A stretch of DNA of 64,000 nucleotides from Lachancea kluyveri NRRL Y-12651 (GCA_000149225.2 CM000692.1:496001-560000), one strand, 5' to 3'. Numbered from the stretch's first letter, positions 51,092 to 61,971 are shown. Numbers and translations are program-made. Notes: generated from the sequence alone by a model not told the origin.

Positions 51092-51640
51092 TTACTTCCT
51101 TAACCTATCTAGATTCTTCAGTTCGCCTTGGATTTGCTTGACAGCCGCTTTCCTCTTTTCTTTCAAAGTTTGTTTTCTTTCACCTTCAACATCGGTTAGA
51201 TCAACACCATCCAATTCTATCAATAGCTTCAACAACATTTCGTTGTAGTAGTTGCACTGGTACTCATCTGTTTCGGATCCAGACTTGAAATTTGCTAGCA
51301 GAGAATCCAACCCGTTTTTGTATTCCTTGTTGTATTTTTGTTGGACCGATTCAATTTTTTCTTCCAGTGTTAATGGTTTCTTCCTTGTAATTTCCTTCAT
51401 ACCACCCTTATTCTTACTACCTCTCTTTTTGCGTTTTTGGTTCTTAGACTTGCGGCTCTTCTTTGAGCTGATAGAGCCTAGTAGTGCTAATAAAACAACG
51501 CTGCCCACAACCGTAGTGGTACAGATAGTGGTTAGCTGATCTTTCCCGTATTTGTCGAGAAGTGGTTTAATCAAAGGATCGGTATGAGGCTTGATATTCT
51601 CGTTATAAAATGAAGAGAAACAGGATACGATAGATTCCAT
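51092..51640 (-). CDS. SNL1: BAG-domain Hsp70 co-chaperone of the ER/nuclear envelope
   Basis: The 182-residue protein matches Snl1 (159 residues), a tail-facing-cytosol ER and nuclear membrane protein whose BAG domain binds Hsp70 and intact ribosomes, and which suppresses nup116 defects. A single membrane segment (TICTTTVVGSVVLLALLG, about residues 38-55) is followed by a Lys/Arg-rich linker (SRKSKNQKRKKRGSKNKGG; basic ribosome-binding type) and the C-terminal BAG helices (TLEEKIESVQQKYNKEYKNG ... LLIELDGVDL). The first ATG is used. It is next to VID28, as in YIL016W-YIL017C. Confidence 0.93.
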   Translation of the reverse strand: MESIVSCFSSFYNENIKPHTDPLIKPLLDKYGKDQLTTICTTTVVGSVVLLALLGSISSKKSRKSKNQKRKKRGSKNKGGMKEITRKKPLTLEEKIESVQQKYNKEYKNGLDSLLANFKSGSETDEYQCNYYNEMLLKLLIELDGVDLTDVEGERKQTLKEKRKAAVKQIQGELKNLDRLRK

Positions 51641-52070
51641 TTTCAGAGTGTAACAATCTGCTCGTTGTTCGAAAGATGGTTCTCAGATTGGTTCAGGATT
51701 TTCAAACCTTTTTCTTTTTTTTTTTATTTTTCTCTTTCTTTCTTTCCTTCTCGCGATGCTGACTTCTTGTTCATAGTACCCTGACAAAAATGAACCTAAA
51801 TGAAAGGTGTGAAGTCAGTTGGATAAACAAATAGTGTCTTCTGATCAAGTCTAGGAATCAAACCTACCTGCTTTTACAAATCTGAAGCGTAGGCCTCTTT
51901 TCACGTGGGTTGCGTTCCCTGATAGGTCGAAGCAGCGCTCCCCACGTAACGGTCATCGAACACGGCGTATTCAGTAATGAAGGGTGAAGGCGTCCAAGGG
52001 ATGAAACCCTACACTTTTCAATATATGTTTCCAAGTATACAGGAAAATAAAAATATCATAACATACAATC
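51641..52070. other. divergent SNL1-VID28 promoter region
   Basis: 430 bp between divergent starts. A CACGTG is present at 51902-51907 and a T-rich tract at about 51711-51750. Confidence 0.6.
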
Positions 52071-54749
52071 ATGCCATCACTGCCCAACGCCCAGATTCTA
52101 TCCCTGGACTTCCTACGTCAGCTAAAAAATTCTCTCGTTGGCGATCAATTTGCTAAGTTGCAACTATTCACTTCCGAAAGATTGCTGATCGATCAACTCA
52201 TAGATACAGAGTTTATCGAAACAGAGGCACAAAGCGAGTGTTTAGATGTGCTGTTGAGTCTGGTGAACTTGGAAGAAGATGTAAGAAACGAACTAAATGA
52301 GGCATATGCCACTGTGGTGGCTAAAATTCTTGCAAGAGCTGGTGCCATCACAGCTGCCGACGACTTACTGATTGCATACAAAACTGTTAGGCTTGCCAAC
52401 CTTTGTATCAACAATTGCAATATAAACTACAAGAAATCTGGCATTTCGCTGAATTCTGTCGCCCCAACCCAACTCCAGGATATTCTAATACATCATATCG
52501 AAAACCGCAATGGCCAAACATCAACCTATCATTCGGCAACAATCGTGGAGATCATGAGTTATTTGTCAAAACAGCGAAGCTGTATCACAAGAGATTTGAA
52601 GGGACCCTTAGAAAATCTTTTATCGAGTATCAGGAACAGGTATTCTGGTCAGTTGGAGTTCAAATATCTCCTTAAAATCAGCAATAATCAGAACATCACT
52701 TATGACCCGCTGAGCAATAAGGGTATCGAAGACAATTTAGCCATGCAGTACGCAGCCGTTCCAGATCCGGTTAATATCAGCAACCCATACGACCAGTCGA
52801 TGTTATCGTTGGGTATCGTATTGTACCGAGAGATAACCGATCGCACTTATGACGCAAACTTCTTATTTCCAGGGCAAGAAACGATTTCTAAGAATGGTGA
52901 ACTATGGAGAGATGGAAATTTTACGCTGTTTATTTCAAGCTTTTTGAAAAGCAGCAACGTAGACTTGAAATGCTGCGCATTGATATTCTTCCTGTATCCA
53001 TATATTTCTCAGAAGACGCTAAGTCTGCCCCAACAGCCTTTAAAACAATGGCTCCCATATCTAGTAGAGTCATTCAACTATGATGATATCCCCTGGTGGT
53101 TTGATCCCTTTGACGCCTTAACTGCCGTAATAGACCTCCACAATGAAACTACACCGATCAACAACCCAGTCACCGAATATTTGTTTAGAACGAACGTGCT
53201 ACATGGGTTAGTAACACTTTTTGCAAAGTGTCTTTGTTTAAAGTATCACAACAGAGGCTCTAACAAAACTGTTGCAAAGTTTATTAAATTGTTCGGTTCA
53301 ATTACAAGCTATGATGAAAAATGCAGAGCGTTGCTATTAGAGGACAAAGCGTTATTGCAGCATTTGGAGTGCGGACTAGAAACACACTTGGAGCTGTTGA
53401 ATTCCTTCCTAAGATATATCCCGGATATCCGTAGCTCCATGGAAAATGAGGATCTGTCTTCTTTGTACACAAGCGATGTTACTCTTTCATGGCTCTTTTT
53501 GCTAAAGTCTTTTTCAAGAAGTGTAACGGCTCTAAGGACTTCTTTAAAAAGAAATAAATTAGCCAACGTTCTGTTAGAACTCTTGAAAACAATTTGCAAA
53601 GTTTTGGAGTTGGCAGACTTTGCCGGCCATGATTTTCTAAAAGCAGAAATCGACATTTTGGGCGCTGCTCTTGGTATTATCTCAAACTTTGTTGTCGAAT
53701 TTTCTAACTTGCAGTCCCTTATCGTTGATAATGGCATCGTTGATAAAATTGGTGATATTCTGAATGACCCAATATTCAATAATAAACTACCATGGGAAAC
53801 TGAAAGAAGGCGTGAAATATTCTCCAAAATATCTGGAGACCTGGTTAAAACAAATGCATTATGGGTGTTGAGACATTTAATGTATAATTCCCACAACGAG
53901 GAGAAACTCGAGCTTTTGTCTACAATTCCTATGGAAACTATATTACAGTTTATCAATGACTACAGTTGGCCAGTTCAGGAACAGTGCTTTCAATTATTGA
54001 GGAATTTGACATGCAATTCAAGAAAAGTGGTCAACATACTTTTGGAGAACTTTAAAGATGTTGAATACTTCGATTCACGACAGGGCGAACGTACTATGGT
54101 TGGTTCCACGTACTTATTCGAATTCTTAGCACACAAAATAAGAATGTTAGAGATAAAAGACGTCCACCAAAGGAAGACGCTTGAGGGTATACTATACATC
54201 ATTGTTAACATAACAGCGATTAACGAAAACAAAAGACAGTTGGTGATCGAACAGGATGAGCTATTGTCTATAATACAGGAAATTCTATCTGAAAGTGGTG
54301 AGGGTAATCCTAAATATGGGAATAACAATGATTTGAAAGTTGCCTGTTTGTGGATCCTAACAAATTTGATTTGGAATTCTTCATTTTCGAACTACGCACA
54401 CAGTGCACCTGAGGATTACTTCCCGCCAGGAGAGGCGTCTCCTGTCGGTGACAGAGACAAATTAAACGAGGACGAAGCTTCCAAAACAAACCGCGGTGAA
54501 GAAAAGGAAGAATCAGATGAAGATATGCATGATGACGACGACGATGACACAGGAGCGGAATTTGTACGTCCGTCATTAGGGCAACCCAACGCAATAGCTG
54601 GAACTGGTGCGTTGGAGAGATGCCGTAAGCTTGTTAAGATGGGTCTATACGACCTCATCAAGAAGAAAACGTTCGATGAATATCTTCCTGTCCGTGAGAA
54701 GGCCAGAACACTACTGTTCCACATGGATTTACTTAGCAAGGGTCTATAA
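52071..54749 (+). CDS. VID28: armadillo-repeat subunit of the GID/CTLH ubiquitin ligase
   Basis: The 892-residue protein corresponds to Vid28/Gid5 (921 residues), the ARM-repeat subunit of the GID E3 ligase that holds substrate receptor Gid4 and drives degradation of gluconeogenic enzymes when glucose returns. Helical ARM-like repeats run through most of the protein; examples are WPVQEQCFQLLRNLTCNSRK and VACLWILTNLIWNSS near the C-terminus. A disordered acidic insertion (EEKEESDEDMHDDDDDD, about residues 815-835) precedes the final helices. The first ATG gives MPSLPNAQILSLDFLRQL. It is divergent from SNL1 and followed by MET10, which joins the YIL and YFR rows. Confidence 0.93.
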   Translation: MPSLPNAQILSLDFLRQLKNSLVGDQFAKLQLFTSERLLIDQLIDTEFIETEAQSECLDVLLSLVNLEEDVRNELNEAYATVVAKILARAGAITAADDLLIAYKTVRLANLCINNCNINYKKSGISLNSVAPTQLQDILIHHIENRNGQTSTYHSATIVEIMSYLSKQRSCITRDLKGPLENLLSSIRNRYSGQLEFKYLLKISNNQNITYDPLSNKGIEDNLAMQYAAVPDPVNISNPYDQSMLSLGIVLYREITDRTYDANFLFPGQETISKNGELWRDGNFTLFISSFLKSSNVDLKCCALIFFLYPYISQKTLSLPQQPLKQWLPYLVESFNYDDIPWWFDPFDALTAVIDLHNETTPINNPVTEYLFRTNVLHGLVTLFAKCLCLKYHNRGSNKTVAKFIKLFGSITSYDEKCRALLLEDKALLQHLECGLETHLELLNSFLRYIPDIRSSMENEDLSSLYTSDVTLSWLFLLKSFSRSVTALRTSLKRNKLANVLLELLKTICKVLELADFAGHDFLKAEIDILGAALGIISNFVVEFSNLQSLIVDNGIVDKIGDILNDPIFNNKLPWETERRREIFSKISGDLVKTNALWVLRHLMYNSHNEEKLELLSTIPMETILQFINDYSWPVQEQCFQLLRNLTCNSRKVVNILLENFKDVEYFDSRQGERTMVGSTYLFEFLAHKIRMLEIKDVHQRKTLEGILYIIVNITAINENKRQLVIEQDELLSIIQEILSESGEGNPKYGNNNDLKVACLWILTNLIWNSSFSNYAHSAPEDYFPPGEASPVGDRDKLNEDEASKTNRGEEKEESDEDMHDDDDDDTGAEFVRPSLGQPNAIAGTGALERCRKLVKMGLYDLIKKKTFDEYLPVREKARTLLFHMDLLSKGL

Positions 54750-55030
54750 TATTTTTGCAATATTGCTTAAAATTTTTTTTCAAGTTTGCAGAATTTGGGA
54801 ATTATCTTTACGGTCTCGGTATTGCAGTTAAATACTAGATTACCAGCATGCAACGTAGAAAAAAATTGAGGCACGGAGAAGTTCCATGAAAACCTGGAAG
54901 ATAATGCAATAGAGCACACATGAACATTCAATCTGTCGTCCGACTAGAATCGGTAGTGAAGCTTAGAAATCTTCAGCACCTATAAGCTGCAAATTTATAT
55001 ACACGATTCGTTAAAAGTTATATAAACTAA

Positions 55031-55163
55031 CACGTGACATGAGTTGATAGAACAACGTGATCAATGCCACCTCTGTGGCTTCCAAAGCCGAGTCATGGTA
55101 TCAGGAAACCTTCTCGAGGTTTTTTAGCAGAGATGTGTATGAACGAAAGTTTATATATAAGCT
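55031..55163 (+). promoter_or_regulatory. sulfur-regulon promoter elements of MET10
   Basis: CACGTGA (55031-55037) is a Cbf1-Met4-Met28 site, TGTGGC (55074-55079) is a core of the Met31/Met32 motif, and TATATATAAG (55152-55161) is a TATA box, about 70 bp before the MET10 ATG at 55229. These sit inside an in-frame extension of the MET10 frame, which shows that extension is promoter. Confidence 0.7.
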
Positions 55164-55228
55164 ACTTTTCCAACCTTACCGAACATTTTTTACTAGGACT
55201 AACAAGCCCCAGGATAAATAAGCCAAGA

Positions 55229-58200
55229 ATGTCTACGGATTTTGCTGTTAATCCTTTTGGTGTCCCAACGGACCATATGCACTTGCCAACTTACACTACT
55301 CCAGTAGCTGCTCTTTCCTCTGTGTTGTACACAAATTTGAATTCCATCTTTAGTTATAAAGTTTTCTCTGAACCAGACTTGTTGGATTCTGCAATCAAAA
55401 AGTGGGCCCAAAAAGATTCCAGTCATTTATTCTTTAAAGAACTAGACATTAGATCTGGTGCTGGGTTGACTGCGCTAGGTTACAGCAAAAACAACCAACA
55501 AGTGTCTGGTATTATCGCTCCAGGCTATGCTTTAAACTATTTCGTTAATACTTTTAAGCACGAATCGGACACCAAAGGTAAGTTTTTGTTTAACATTGGT
55601 GCTTTGGATTACAACGAACATACTGGTGAAATCATCAGTGACTATATCACCCCATTGAATGTTGCTGCAGAATTGGGCTACCCAGTTGTTACTCCATTGT
55701 CCACCAATGAGGTTAAGGCAACTTCTCTATTGTCGCTAGCTTTAGCCAAGTTTGGCAAAAACTTAGGTGCCATCAACTTATTCGATGGTGCTAACTATTC
55801 TAAATCTGTTCTGAAGATTGACGAAAAATCAGATGACGAAATTTTAGATAAATTGTCCAAGGATTTAACCGATGGTGCTTCTTTTGAAGAGATTTTGGAT
55901 AAGTTTAATGAAAACTCTGGACAAAGGTTGCATAACTTTCAATACACCGGAGACGAAGATGCGGAAACTGTCTTTGTCACTTACGGCTCTTTGGAATCTG
56001 AGCTATTCAGCACCACTTTGCAGGAAAACGGTTCCAAAGTGGGCTTGATTTCCATAAGAATTCCATTGCCTTTTGACACAGACAAATTTGTTGCCCAAAT
56101 TCCTTCTACTACAAAGAAACTTGTTGTCATCGGCCAATCTTTGGACGGTTCTTCTCCATCTCTACTAAAATCGAAAGTTTCTGCAGCTTTATTCTTCCAC
56201 GGTAAGAGAGATGTGAAAATTTCTGAGTATATCTATCAGCCAAATTTCGTGTGGTCTCCATCTGCTGTTGAACAAATTGCGTCCTCGTTCGTTTCCGGTT
56301 TTAAGGCCAGTGTTTCTCCAGAAAGTGAAAACTTCATTTACTGGTCTACTGACAACAGTGCTAATGTTGACTTATCCTCCAGATTGGTCCATGCCTTGTC
56401 TTTGGTTGATAAACAGGATGTTTCGTTGAGAACTAAGTTTGATAATGCGGCCAATGCTGGTGTGTTCCAGGCTCAATTCACTGCTTCTCCAGTTAGCTCA
56501 TCACACACTGTATCCAATATTGATTCTGCTTCAGTTGCTATAGTTGAAAACATCTCTATTTTGAACGTTTTCGACGTTGTCAGTACCATCAAAAAGAATG
56601 GCACTGTTTTAATTATTAGTGAAAAATCTCTGGTAGAAAAGGATCTTTCTGATAAAAAGACTTTTACGGAAGACTTCAACATTCCTGCTAAATTCTTAGA
56701 GGACGTCGCTAACAAGAACATCAAAGTGGTCTTTATCGATGCTGAAACAATCGGTGATAGAGAAGAAACTAGAGGCCGTACCTTGTCTTTCATTTCTCAA
56801 GCCGTCTTCTGGAAATATGCCTATAACCATGATGTTGCTGAAAGTGTTCGCCGTATTTGGAACTCTGCTGGCCCTGACATCGAGTTACTAGCTGCTGTTT
56901 TGTCCGACACTATTACAACTGCTTTCGAAGTTGGTGTCAGAGAAGTCCCAGTTGAAGCTTATAAAAGCTTTATTGAAAAAGAGGAAAAGAAAGAAGGAGA
57001 AGAACAAGAAAAGGAACAACCAATTCAATTGTCCGCTTTTGTTTCCGAATCCTCGTTTGCTCCAAACCCAAGAACTGTGGAAGAATTTCCAGATGTCCAA
57101 ACCGATAAGGTTGCTGATATTACTAAAAAGCTGACCTTTAAAGAAGCTTATGGTGTCGAAGAAGAGTTGAGACCTGACTTGCCAGTTAAAAATTTTGTCG
57201 TCAAAGTTCAAGAAAATAGACGTGTCACCCCAGCTGATTATGATAGATATATTTTCCACATCGAATTCGATATTACGGGTACTGGTCTGACTTATGATAT
57301 TGGTGAAGCCTTAGGTGTCCACGCTAGAAATAACGAGGCTCAAGTGAAGGAGTTCCTAAAGTACTATGGCTTAAATGAAAACGATATTGTCACCGTCCCA
57401 AATAAGGATGACAACAATCTTTTGGAATCTAGAACTGTTTTGCAAGCTTTTGTCGATGGTTTGGATATTTTCGGGAAGCCTCCAAAGAGATTTTATGAAT
57501 CTATAATCGAATTCGCCACCGATGAAGCAGAGAAAAAGAAACTAGAAGATTTAGTTTCCCCTGCAGGTGCTGTTGAGTTGAAGAAATATCAAGATGTTGA
57601 ATATTATACTTACGCTGATATTTTTGAATTGTTTCCATCGGCTAGACCAAGTGTTGAGAACCTAGTCAGAATAATTGCTCCTTTAAAGAGAAGAGAGTAT
57701 TCTATTGCTTCTTCACAAAAAGCTCATCCTAATGCAGTTCATTTGTTGATTGTTGTTGTTGATTGGATTGACAACAAGGGTAGAAAAAGATTTGGCCAAG
57801 CCTCAAAGTACTTATCTGAACTATCGGTTGGTAGTGAGCTAGTTGTGAGCGTTAAGCCATCTGTTATGAAATTGCCACCATCACCAAAGCAACCAGTTAT
57901 AATGAGTGGTTTGGGTACAGGTTTGGCTCCATTTAAGGCCATTGTAGAAGAAAAGTTATGGCAAAAACAACAAGGGCACGACATTGGTGAAGTCTACCTT
58001 TACTTGGGTTCTAGACACAAAAGGGAAGAGTACTTGTACGGTGAATTATGGGAAGCCTACAAAGATGCGGGTATTATCACCCATATCGGTGCAGCCTTCT
58101 CTAGAGATCAACCTCAAAAGATTTACATCCAAGATCGTATTAGGGAAAACTTGGATGATCTAAAGGTTGCAATGATTGACAAACAGGGCTCTTTCTACTT

Positions 58201-58351
58201 ATGTGGTCCTACCTGGCCAGTGCCAGATATTACTAAGGCATTGCAAGATATCATATCTGCAGATGCCGCTGAAAAGGGCCTCAAGGTTGACTTGGAAGCT
58301 GCTATTGAAGAATTGAAAGAGTCATCCAGATACATCTTGGAAGTTTACTAA
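55229..58351 (+). CDS. MET10: sulfite reductase (NADPH) flavoprotein alpha subunit
   Basis: From the ATG at 55229 the protein has 1040 residues and begins MSTDFAVNPFG, matching Met10 (1035 residues; MPVEFATNPFG). Met10 carries electrons from NADPH through FAD to the Met5 subunit, which reduces sulfite to sulfide in methionine and cysteine synthesis. The N-terminal half is the pyruvate-ferredoxin-oxidoreductase-like domain (DIRSGAGLTALGY). A Glu/Lys-rich linker near residue 590-600 precedes the reductase domain with RRVTPADYDRYIFHIEFD, the FAD motif RREYSIASSQ, the NADPH motif GLGTGLAPFKA, YLGSRHKREEYLYGE, and the C-terminal SSRYILEVY. The frame is open 55 codons further upstream, but that part lacks similarity and contains the TATA box. 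Confidence 0.97.
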   Translation: MSTDFAVNPFGVPTDHMHLPTYTTPVAALSSVLYTNLNSIFSYKVFSEPDLLDSAIKKWAQKDSSHLFFKELDIRSGAGLTALGYSKNNQQVSGIIAPGYALNYFVNTFKHESDTKGKFLFNIGALDYNEHTGEIISDYITPLNVAAELGYPVVTPLSTNEVKATSLLSLALAKFGKNLGAINLFDGANYSKSVLKIDEKSDDEILDKLSKDLTDGASFEEILDKFNENSGQRLHNFQYTGDEDAETVFVTYGSLESELFSTTLQENGSKVGLISIRIPLPFDTDKFVAQIPSTTKKLVVIGQSLDGSSPSLLKSKVSAALFFHGKRDVKISEYIYQPNFVWSPSAVEQIASSFVSGFKASVSPESENFIYWSTDNSANVDLSSRLVHALSLVDKQDVSLRTKFDNAANAGVFQAQFTASPVSSSHTVSNIDSASVAIVENISILNVFDVVSTIKKNGTVLIISEKSLVEKDLSDKKTFTEDFNIPAKFLEDVANKNIKVVFIDAETIGDREETRGRTLSFISQAVFWKYAYNHDVAESVRRIWNSAGPDIELLAAVLSDTITTAFEVGVREVPVEAYKSFIEKEEKKEGEEQEKEQPIQLSAFVSESSFAPNPRTVEEFPDVQTDKVADITKKLTFKEAYGVEEELRPDLPVKNFVVKVQENRRVTPADYDRYIFHIEFDITGTGLTYDIGEALGVHARNNEAQVKEFLKYYGLNENDIVTVPNKDDNNLLESRTVLQAFVDGLDIFGKPPKRFYESIIEFATDEAEKKKLEDLVSPAGAVELKKYQDVEYYTYADIFELFPSARPSVENLVRIIAPLKRREYSIASSQKAHPNAVHLLIVVVDWIDNKGRKRFGQASKYLSELSVGSELVVSVKPSVMKLPPSPKQPVIMSGLGTGLAPFKAIVEEKLWQKQQGHDIGEVYLYLGSRHKREEYLYGELWEAYKDAGIITHIGAAFSRDQPQKIYIQDRIRENLDDLKVAMIDKQGSFYLCGPTWPVPDITKALQDIISADAAEKGLKVDLEAAIEELKESSRYILEVY

Positions 58352-58458
58352 ACGTATCATATTATTGTCCTGACCCTTTATTTATTATGTCCGTAGATTT
58401 AATTTGACACTTTTTTTACTACAACCATTCAAGAGTTACACATTATTAATTAAAAATG

Positions 58459-61400
58459 TTACATGATGCTGACTACTGATGTGCCGTCTTGAAATCTGGT
58501 CCTGAAAACCCTATTTGCATTAGTAAACATGCCCTCTTTCAATGAAACCACAATGAATTGGGAACCTTTGAATCTTGTTTTGATTAAGTGACCAATATTT
58601 TGCGTATGACTTAAGTCTAAAGCTGCGTCTACTTCGTCAAGGATGTACATTGGAGCTGGTTTGAATTGCAATAAGGCTAGGATTAAAGAAAGGGCAATTA
58701 GAGATCTCTGTCCACCAGAAAGTTCAACCAAACTTTCTTTCCAAATGCTACCTAATTTCACTTTGACTTCTAGGCCTTCAGTAACATCCTTACCTTCACA
58801 GGGAACTAATTTTGCAAACGAATTTGGTAGAAGATCACCAAAAATATTACCGAAGTCGACACTCACTTTTTCCCACGTTTTCAACAGAGTATCCCGCTTG
58901 TACTCATTTAGTTTTTCAATTGTCTCCTGGATCTTTGTCTTGTCTTTCTCGATAGTTTTAATCATAGTTTTTAACGCAGTTTCTTTCTTTTCAACATTTT
59001 CTATCATGCTCATGATATTTGGATTGACTTTACGCTTCATTCCTTGGAACTTCTCTTGTAACTGGTTGCCCCTTTGACGATATTCCTCTAAGTTGATACC
59101 CTCATTTTGATTAATAATGTTCAATACAAGGCCCTTATCGTTCAACCATCGGTTGTCTTCTAATAAGCTTTCTATTCTCTGTTCAATCTTGTCAGTGCTG
59201 CTCTTAAACTTGTTCAATTCATGGGTAAGTTTTTGTAGTTCCAATTCTGAATTAGACAGCTGCTCATTTTTTTTCATCAATAAACTTTCTAACTCTCTTA
59301 TCTCATCATCGATGTCCAACAGTCTAGTCTTTTCCTCGTTGAGATCGTTTTGAATTTGGTTTAACTCAGTTTGTCTAAGTGAAAGGTCATCTTCAATAGA
59401 ATTCCTGGTATTTTCTAATTCCTTAATGGCCTGTTCCAAGTCTTCGATCGATCCTTTAGATGCAGAGATGTCAGACGTTAGTTGATCCTTTTCTAATTGC
59501 AGGTTTTGATAAAGATCAAACTTTTTTTCTATGAACGCGTCTTGTTCCTCTATTTTTTTGGACAAATTTGTTATTTCCTCTTTTAATTCTCTAAGTTTAG
59601 AGCCCTTGTCCTGGTTGAACTCTTCCATGTCTTTTTGGATTTTTATAATCTCTTGTTCGAATTCCTCACTTAATAATGTCTGGCGATTGATTTCAGCCGT
59701 ACAACTACTAATTTCATCGCTGATTTCGTTATTTCTTCTTATGATTTGAGTTGCAGAATTGGCAGCTAGACTTTTTTTTGCCAGACTCAGTTTGTGGGTA
59801 GCTAGATTTAGTTCATTTTGCAAGGATTTGGTTTTTTGAGAAGTCTGTTCGTATTCAGCAATTTTGCTGTTAATTTGTTTCAGCTCAAGCTCCATTTCAT
59901 TAAGACGTTTTGAGGCTGCATTAAATGTTTGGATGTCAATGAGTAGTGAATTCTTCGTATTCCTGCTACCACCTGATAAAGTGCCTTCGGGATCATAGAT
60001 ATCTCCATCTAGGGTAATACTCCTTGCCCTTATTTGTGGGTGGAAGGTTACTCTTTTTGCGGTTTCTGCATCCTTACAGATTAAGCTTGTGCCAAAGATA
60101 AACTCCATTGCTCTCGAAACTTCATCTTCATATCCAATCAAATTCAATGCTAGCTCTACATTTCCCGGCGCAACGCTTTTAGCCAACTTCAAGGCGTTCT
60201 CGTTTAGCGTTCTTGATGCAATCTTATTCAGTGGAATAATGGTGACTCTTTTACGTAGCCTACCGCGCTCCAGTAATTGGGATGCAGTTACTTCATTGTC
60301 GACCACGACATTAAATAACCTACCACCGGCACATACTTGTAACGCAGTAGCACTATCAAAGTTTTCTTTTTCTAAAGTGAATAATTGAGCAGCAACACCT
60401 TTTACTGATTTAGGATCAAAGTTTGCGGATGGAGTAGAATAAGTGAATTCAAGGTTAGCAGTTTTTCTTCTCAAGTGCTCTGTATCATTGGAAAGCTGAT
60501 ATGATTCATTTCTTAATTTGAATTCCTTTTGCTTGAGATCTTTTATCATCATCGGATTGAAGCCTAAATCGTTTAACTGAGCCTTTAAATTTTCACATAC
60601 CTGCTCATACCCTTTGATTTCTCTTATATTCTGTTCGTTCTCTCTTTCTGCGTGCGCAATTTTTGGCTCGTTGATGGCCGATTCTTTTTTCAGCATGTCA
60701 ATTTTCATAGTAGATCTCTTGATGCAAATTTGAGCGTCATTCAATTTGGTCTTTGCTGCGGAAAGTTGGGAATTATAACCGCTATCAGTGCCACCTGTGG
60801 AAGAAATACCTGTGGTCAAGGTGGAAAGGAGTTCCTCTTTAGCTTTAAACTGACCTTTTAATCTTTTTACTCCTTCATTCAAGTCGTTGAACTCAGATTC
60901 TGTAGATGTATATATAACTGACTTTTCTGATAAATCTCGCTCAAACTTCTGGACGTTTTCGTGCAGCTTCTTCAACTTATAAGATTCCTCGTTGATGTTT
61001 TCGACACTAATACCCAATGCAGTTTTTAAGCGAGATATTTCATTGGCAAGATCATTTTCTTGTTTCTCTAACTGTGATAGCTTGCCGTCTTTCTGTACCT
61101 GTTCCTGTTTTTGAATTTTTATAGTTTTAAGGTCTTCATCCAAATTGCTGATCTCGTTTTTAGTCTTTTGAATAAAGTTATTCAACTCTTCCACACGTGC
61201 TGTACTATTTTGTAAAGTTTCTTTAATGGTACTATTTTTCGTGGCCATGTCGTAATACTCATATGCATTAAGAATTCTTAAAGTCTTTTCTAAATCTGTT
61301 TGGGTCTCCTGAAATTCTAGAAAGGCACGTTTTTGGTTACGTAGCTTCTCTAACTTCGGTTCAATCTCTTCTTCCAATAGGGTTCTGATCTCCTGTAACT

Positions 61401-61971
61401 TAGTTTCCTTTTTAGCCATTGTCTTCTCTGCCTTTTCTCTTCTGTCTTCAAACATTCGTGTTCCTGCAGCTTCTTCGATTAATGACAAAATTTCAGTAGG
61501 TTTCATGTTCAGCACTTTCGTGATCTTACCTTGCATGATAAGGAAATTTGGGTTATTAATATTTAATTGGACTGACTGGAATAAATGTAAAACAGTCTGT
61601 TGTTGAGCTCTGTGACCATTAATTAGATATTTGCTTGTACCTCCAAGAATAATTTGTCGTGTAACAGATATTTTAGGGTAACTTTCAAATCCAATTGGTG
61701 AACTGCTTTTGTCCGTGTTGTCAAAAACAATCGTGACACTAGCCTTCGTGACACCTGCTTGACCCCTCTTGTAAATTAAATCTTGCAAGTTGGAAGCCCT
61801 GACAGTAACCATCGAAGAGATACCTAGAACGAAACAGATCGAGTCTAAAATGTTGGATTTTCCAGAACCGTTAAGACCTGTGATGGCATTGAATTGAGGA
61901 TCCCAGTTAGAGATCACTGTTCTTGTAGCATATGACTTGAAGCCATCAATAATCAGCTCCTCTACTTTCAT
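58459..61971 (-). CDS. SMC2: condensin ATPase subunit
   Basis: The 1170-residue protein has the same length as S. cerevisiae Smc2, the SMC partner of Smc4 in condensin, which compacts mitotic chromosomes. Walker A GLNGSGKS is at residues 32-39, two long coiled coils flank a hinge at about 515-680 (KGVAAQLF, GGRLFNVVVDN, RVTFHPQIRARSITLDGD), and the C-terminal head has the signature LSGGQRS from residue 1084 and Walker B YILDEVDAALD with the catalytic Glu near 1113. The first ATG gives MKVEELIIDGFKSYA, the family start. It converges on MET10 as YFR031C does on YFR030W. Confidence 0.98.
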   Translation of the reverse strand: MKVEELIIDGFKSYATRTVISNWDPQFNAITGLNGSGKSNILDSICFVLGISSMVTVRASNLQDLIYKRGQAGVTKASVTIVFDNTDKSSSPIGFESYPKISVTRQIILGGTSKYLINGHRAQQQTVLHLFQSVQLNINNPNFLIMQGKITKVLNMKPTEILSLIEEAAGTRMFEDRREKAEKTMAKKETKLQEIRTLLEEEIEPKLEKLRNQKRAFLEFQETQTDLEKTLRILNAYEYYDMATKNSTIKETLQNSTARVEELNNFIQKTKNEISNLDEDLKTIKIQKQEQVQKDGKLSQLEKQENDLANEISRLKTALGISVENINEESYKLKKLHENVQKFERDLSEKSVIYTSTESEFNDLNEGVKRLKGQFKAKEELLSTLTTGISSTGGTDSGYNSQLSAAKTKLNDAQICIKRSTMKIDMLKKESAINEPKIAHAERENEQNIREIKGYEQVCENLKAQLNDLGFNPMMIKDLKQKEFKLRNESYQLSNDTEHLRRKTANLEFTYSTPSANFDPKSVKGVAAQLFTLEKENFDSATALQVCAGGRLFNVVVDNEVTASQLLERGRLRKRVTIIPLNKIASRTLNENALKLAKSVAPGNVELALNLIGYEDEVSRAMEFIFGTSLICKDAETAKRVTFHPQIRARSITLDGDIYDPEGTLSGGSRNTKNSLLIDIQTFNAASKRLNEMELELKQINSKIAEYEQTSQKTKSLQNELNLATHKLSLAKKSLAANSATQIIRRNNEISDEISSCTAEINRQTLLSEEFEQEIIKIQKDMEEFNQDKGSKLRELKEEITNLSKKIEEQDAFIEKKFDLYQNLQLEKDQLTSDISASKGSIEDLEQAIKELENTRNSIEDDLSLRQTELNQIQNDLNEEKTRLLDIDDEIRELESLLMKKNEQLSNSELELQKLTHELNKFKSSTDKIEQRIESLLEDNRWLNDKGLVLNIINQNEGINLEEYRQRGNQLQEKFQGMKRKVNPNIMSMIENVEKKETALKTMIKTIEKDKTKIQETIEKLNEYKRDTLLKTWEKVSVDFGNIFGDLLPNSFAKLVPCEGKDVTEGLEVKVKLGSIWKESLVELSGGQRSLIALSLILALLQFKPAPMYILDEVDAALDLSHTQNIGHLIKTRFKGSQFIVVSLKEGMFTNANRVFRTRFQDGTSVVSIM

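Noticed and set aside
55064-55228. N-terminal extension of MET10
   Set aside because: It lacks similarity to Met10 and contains the TATA box; the family start MSTDFAVNPFG is at 55229.
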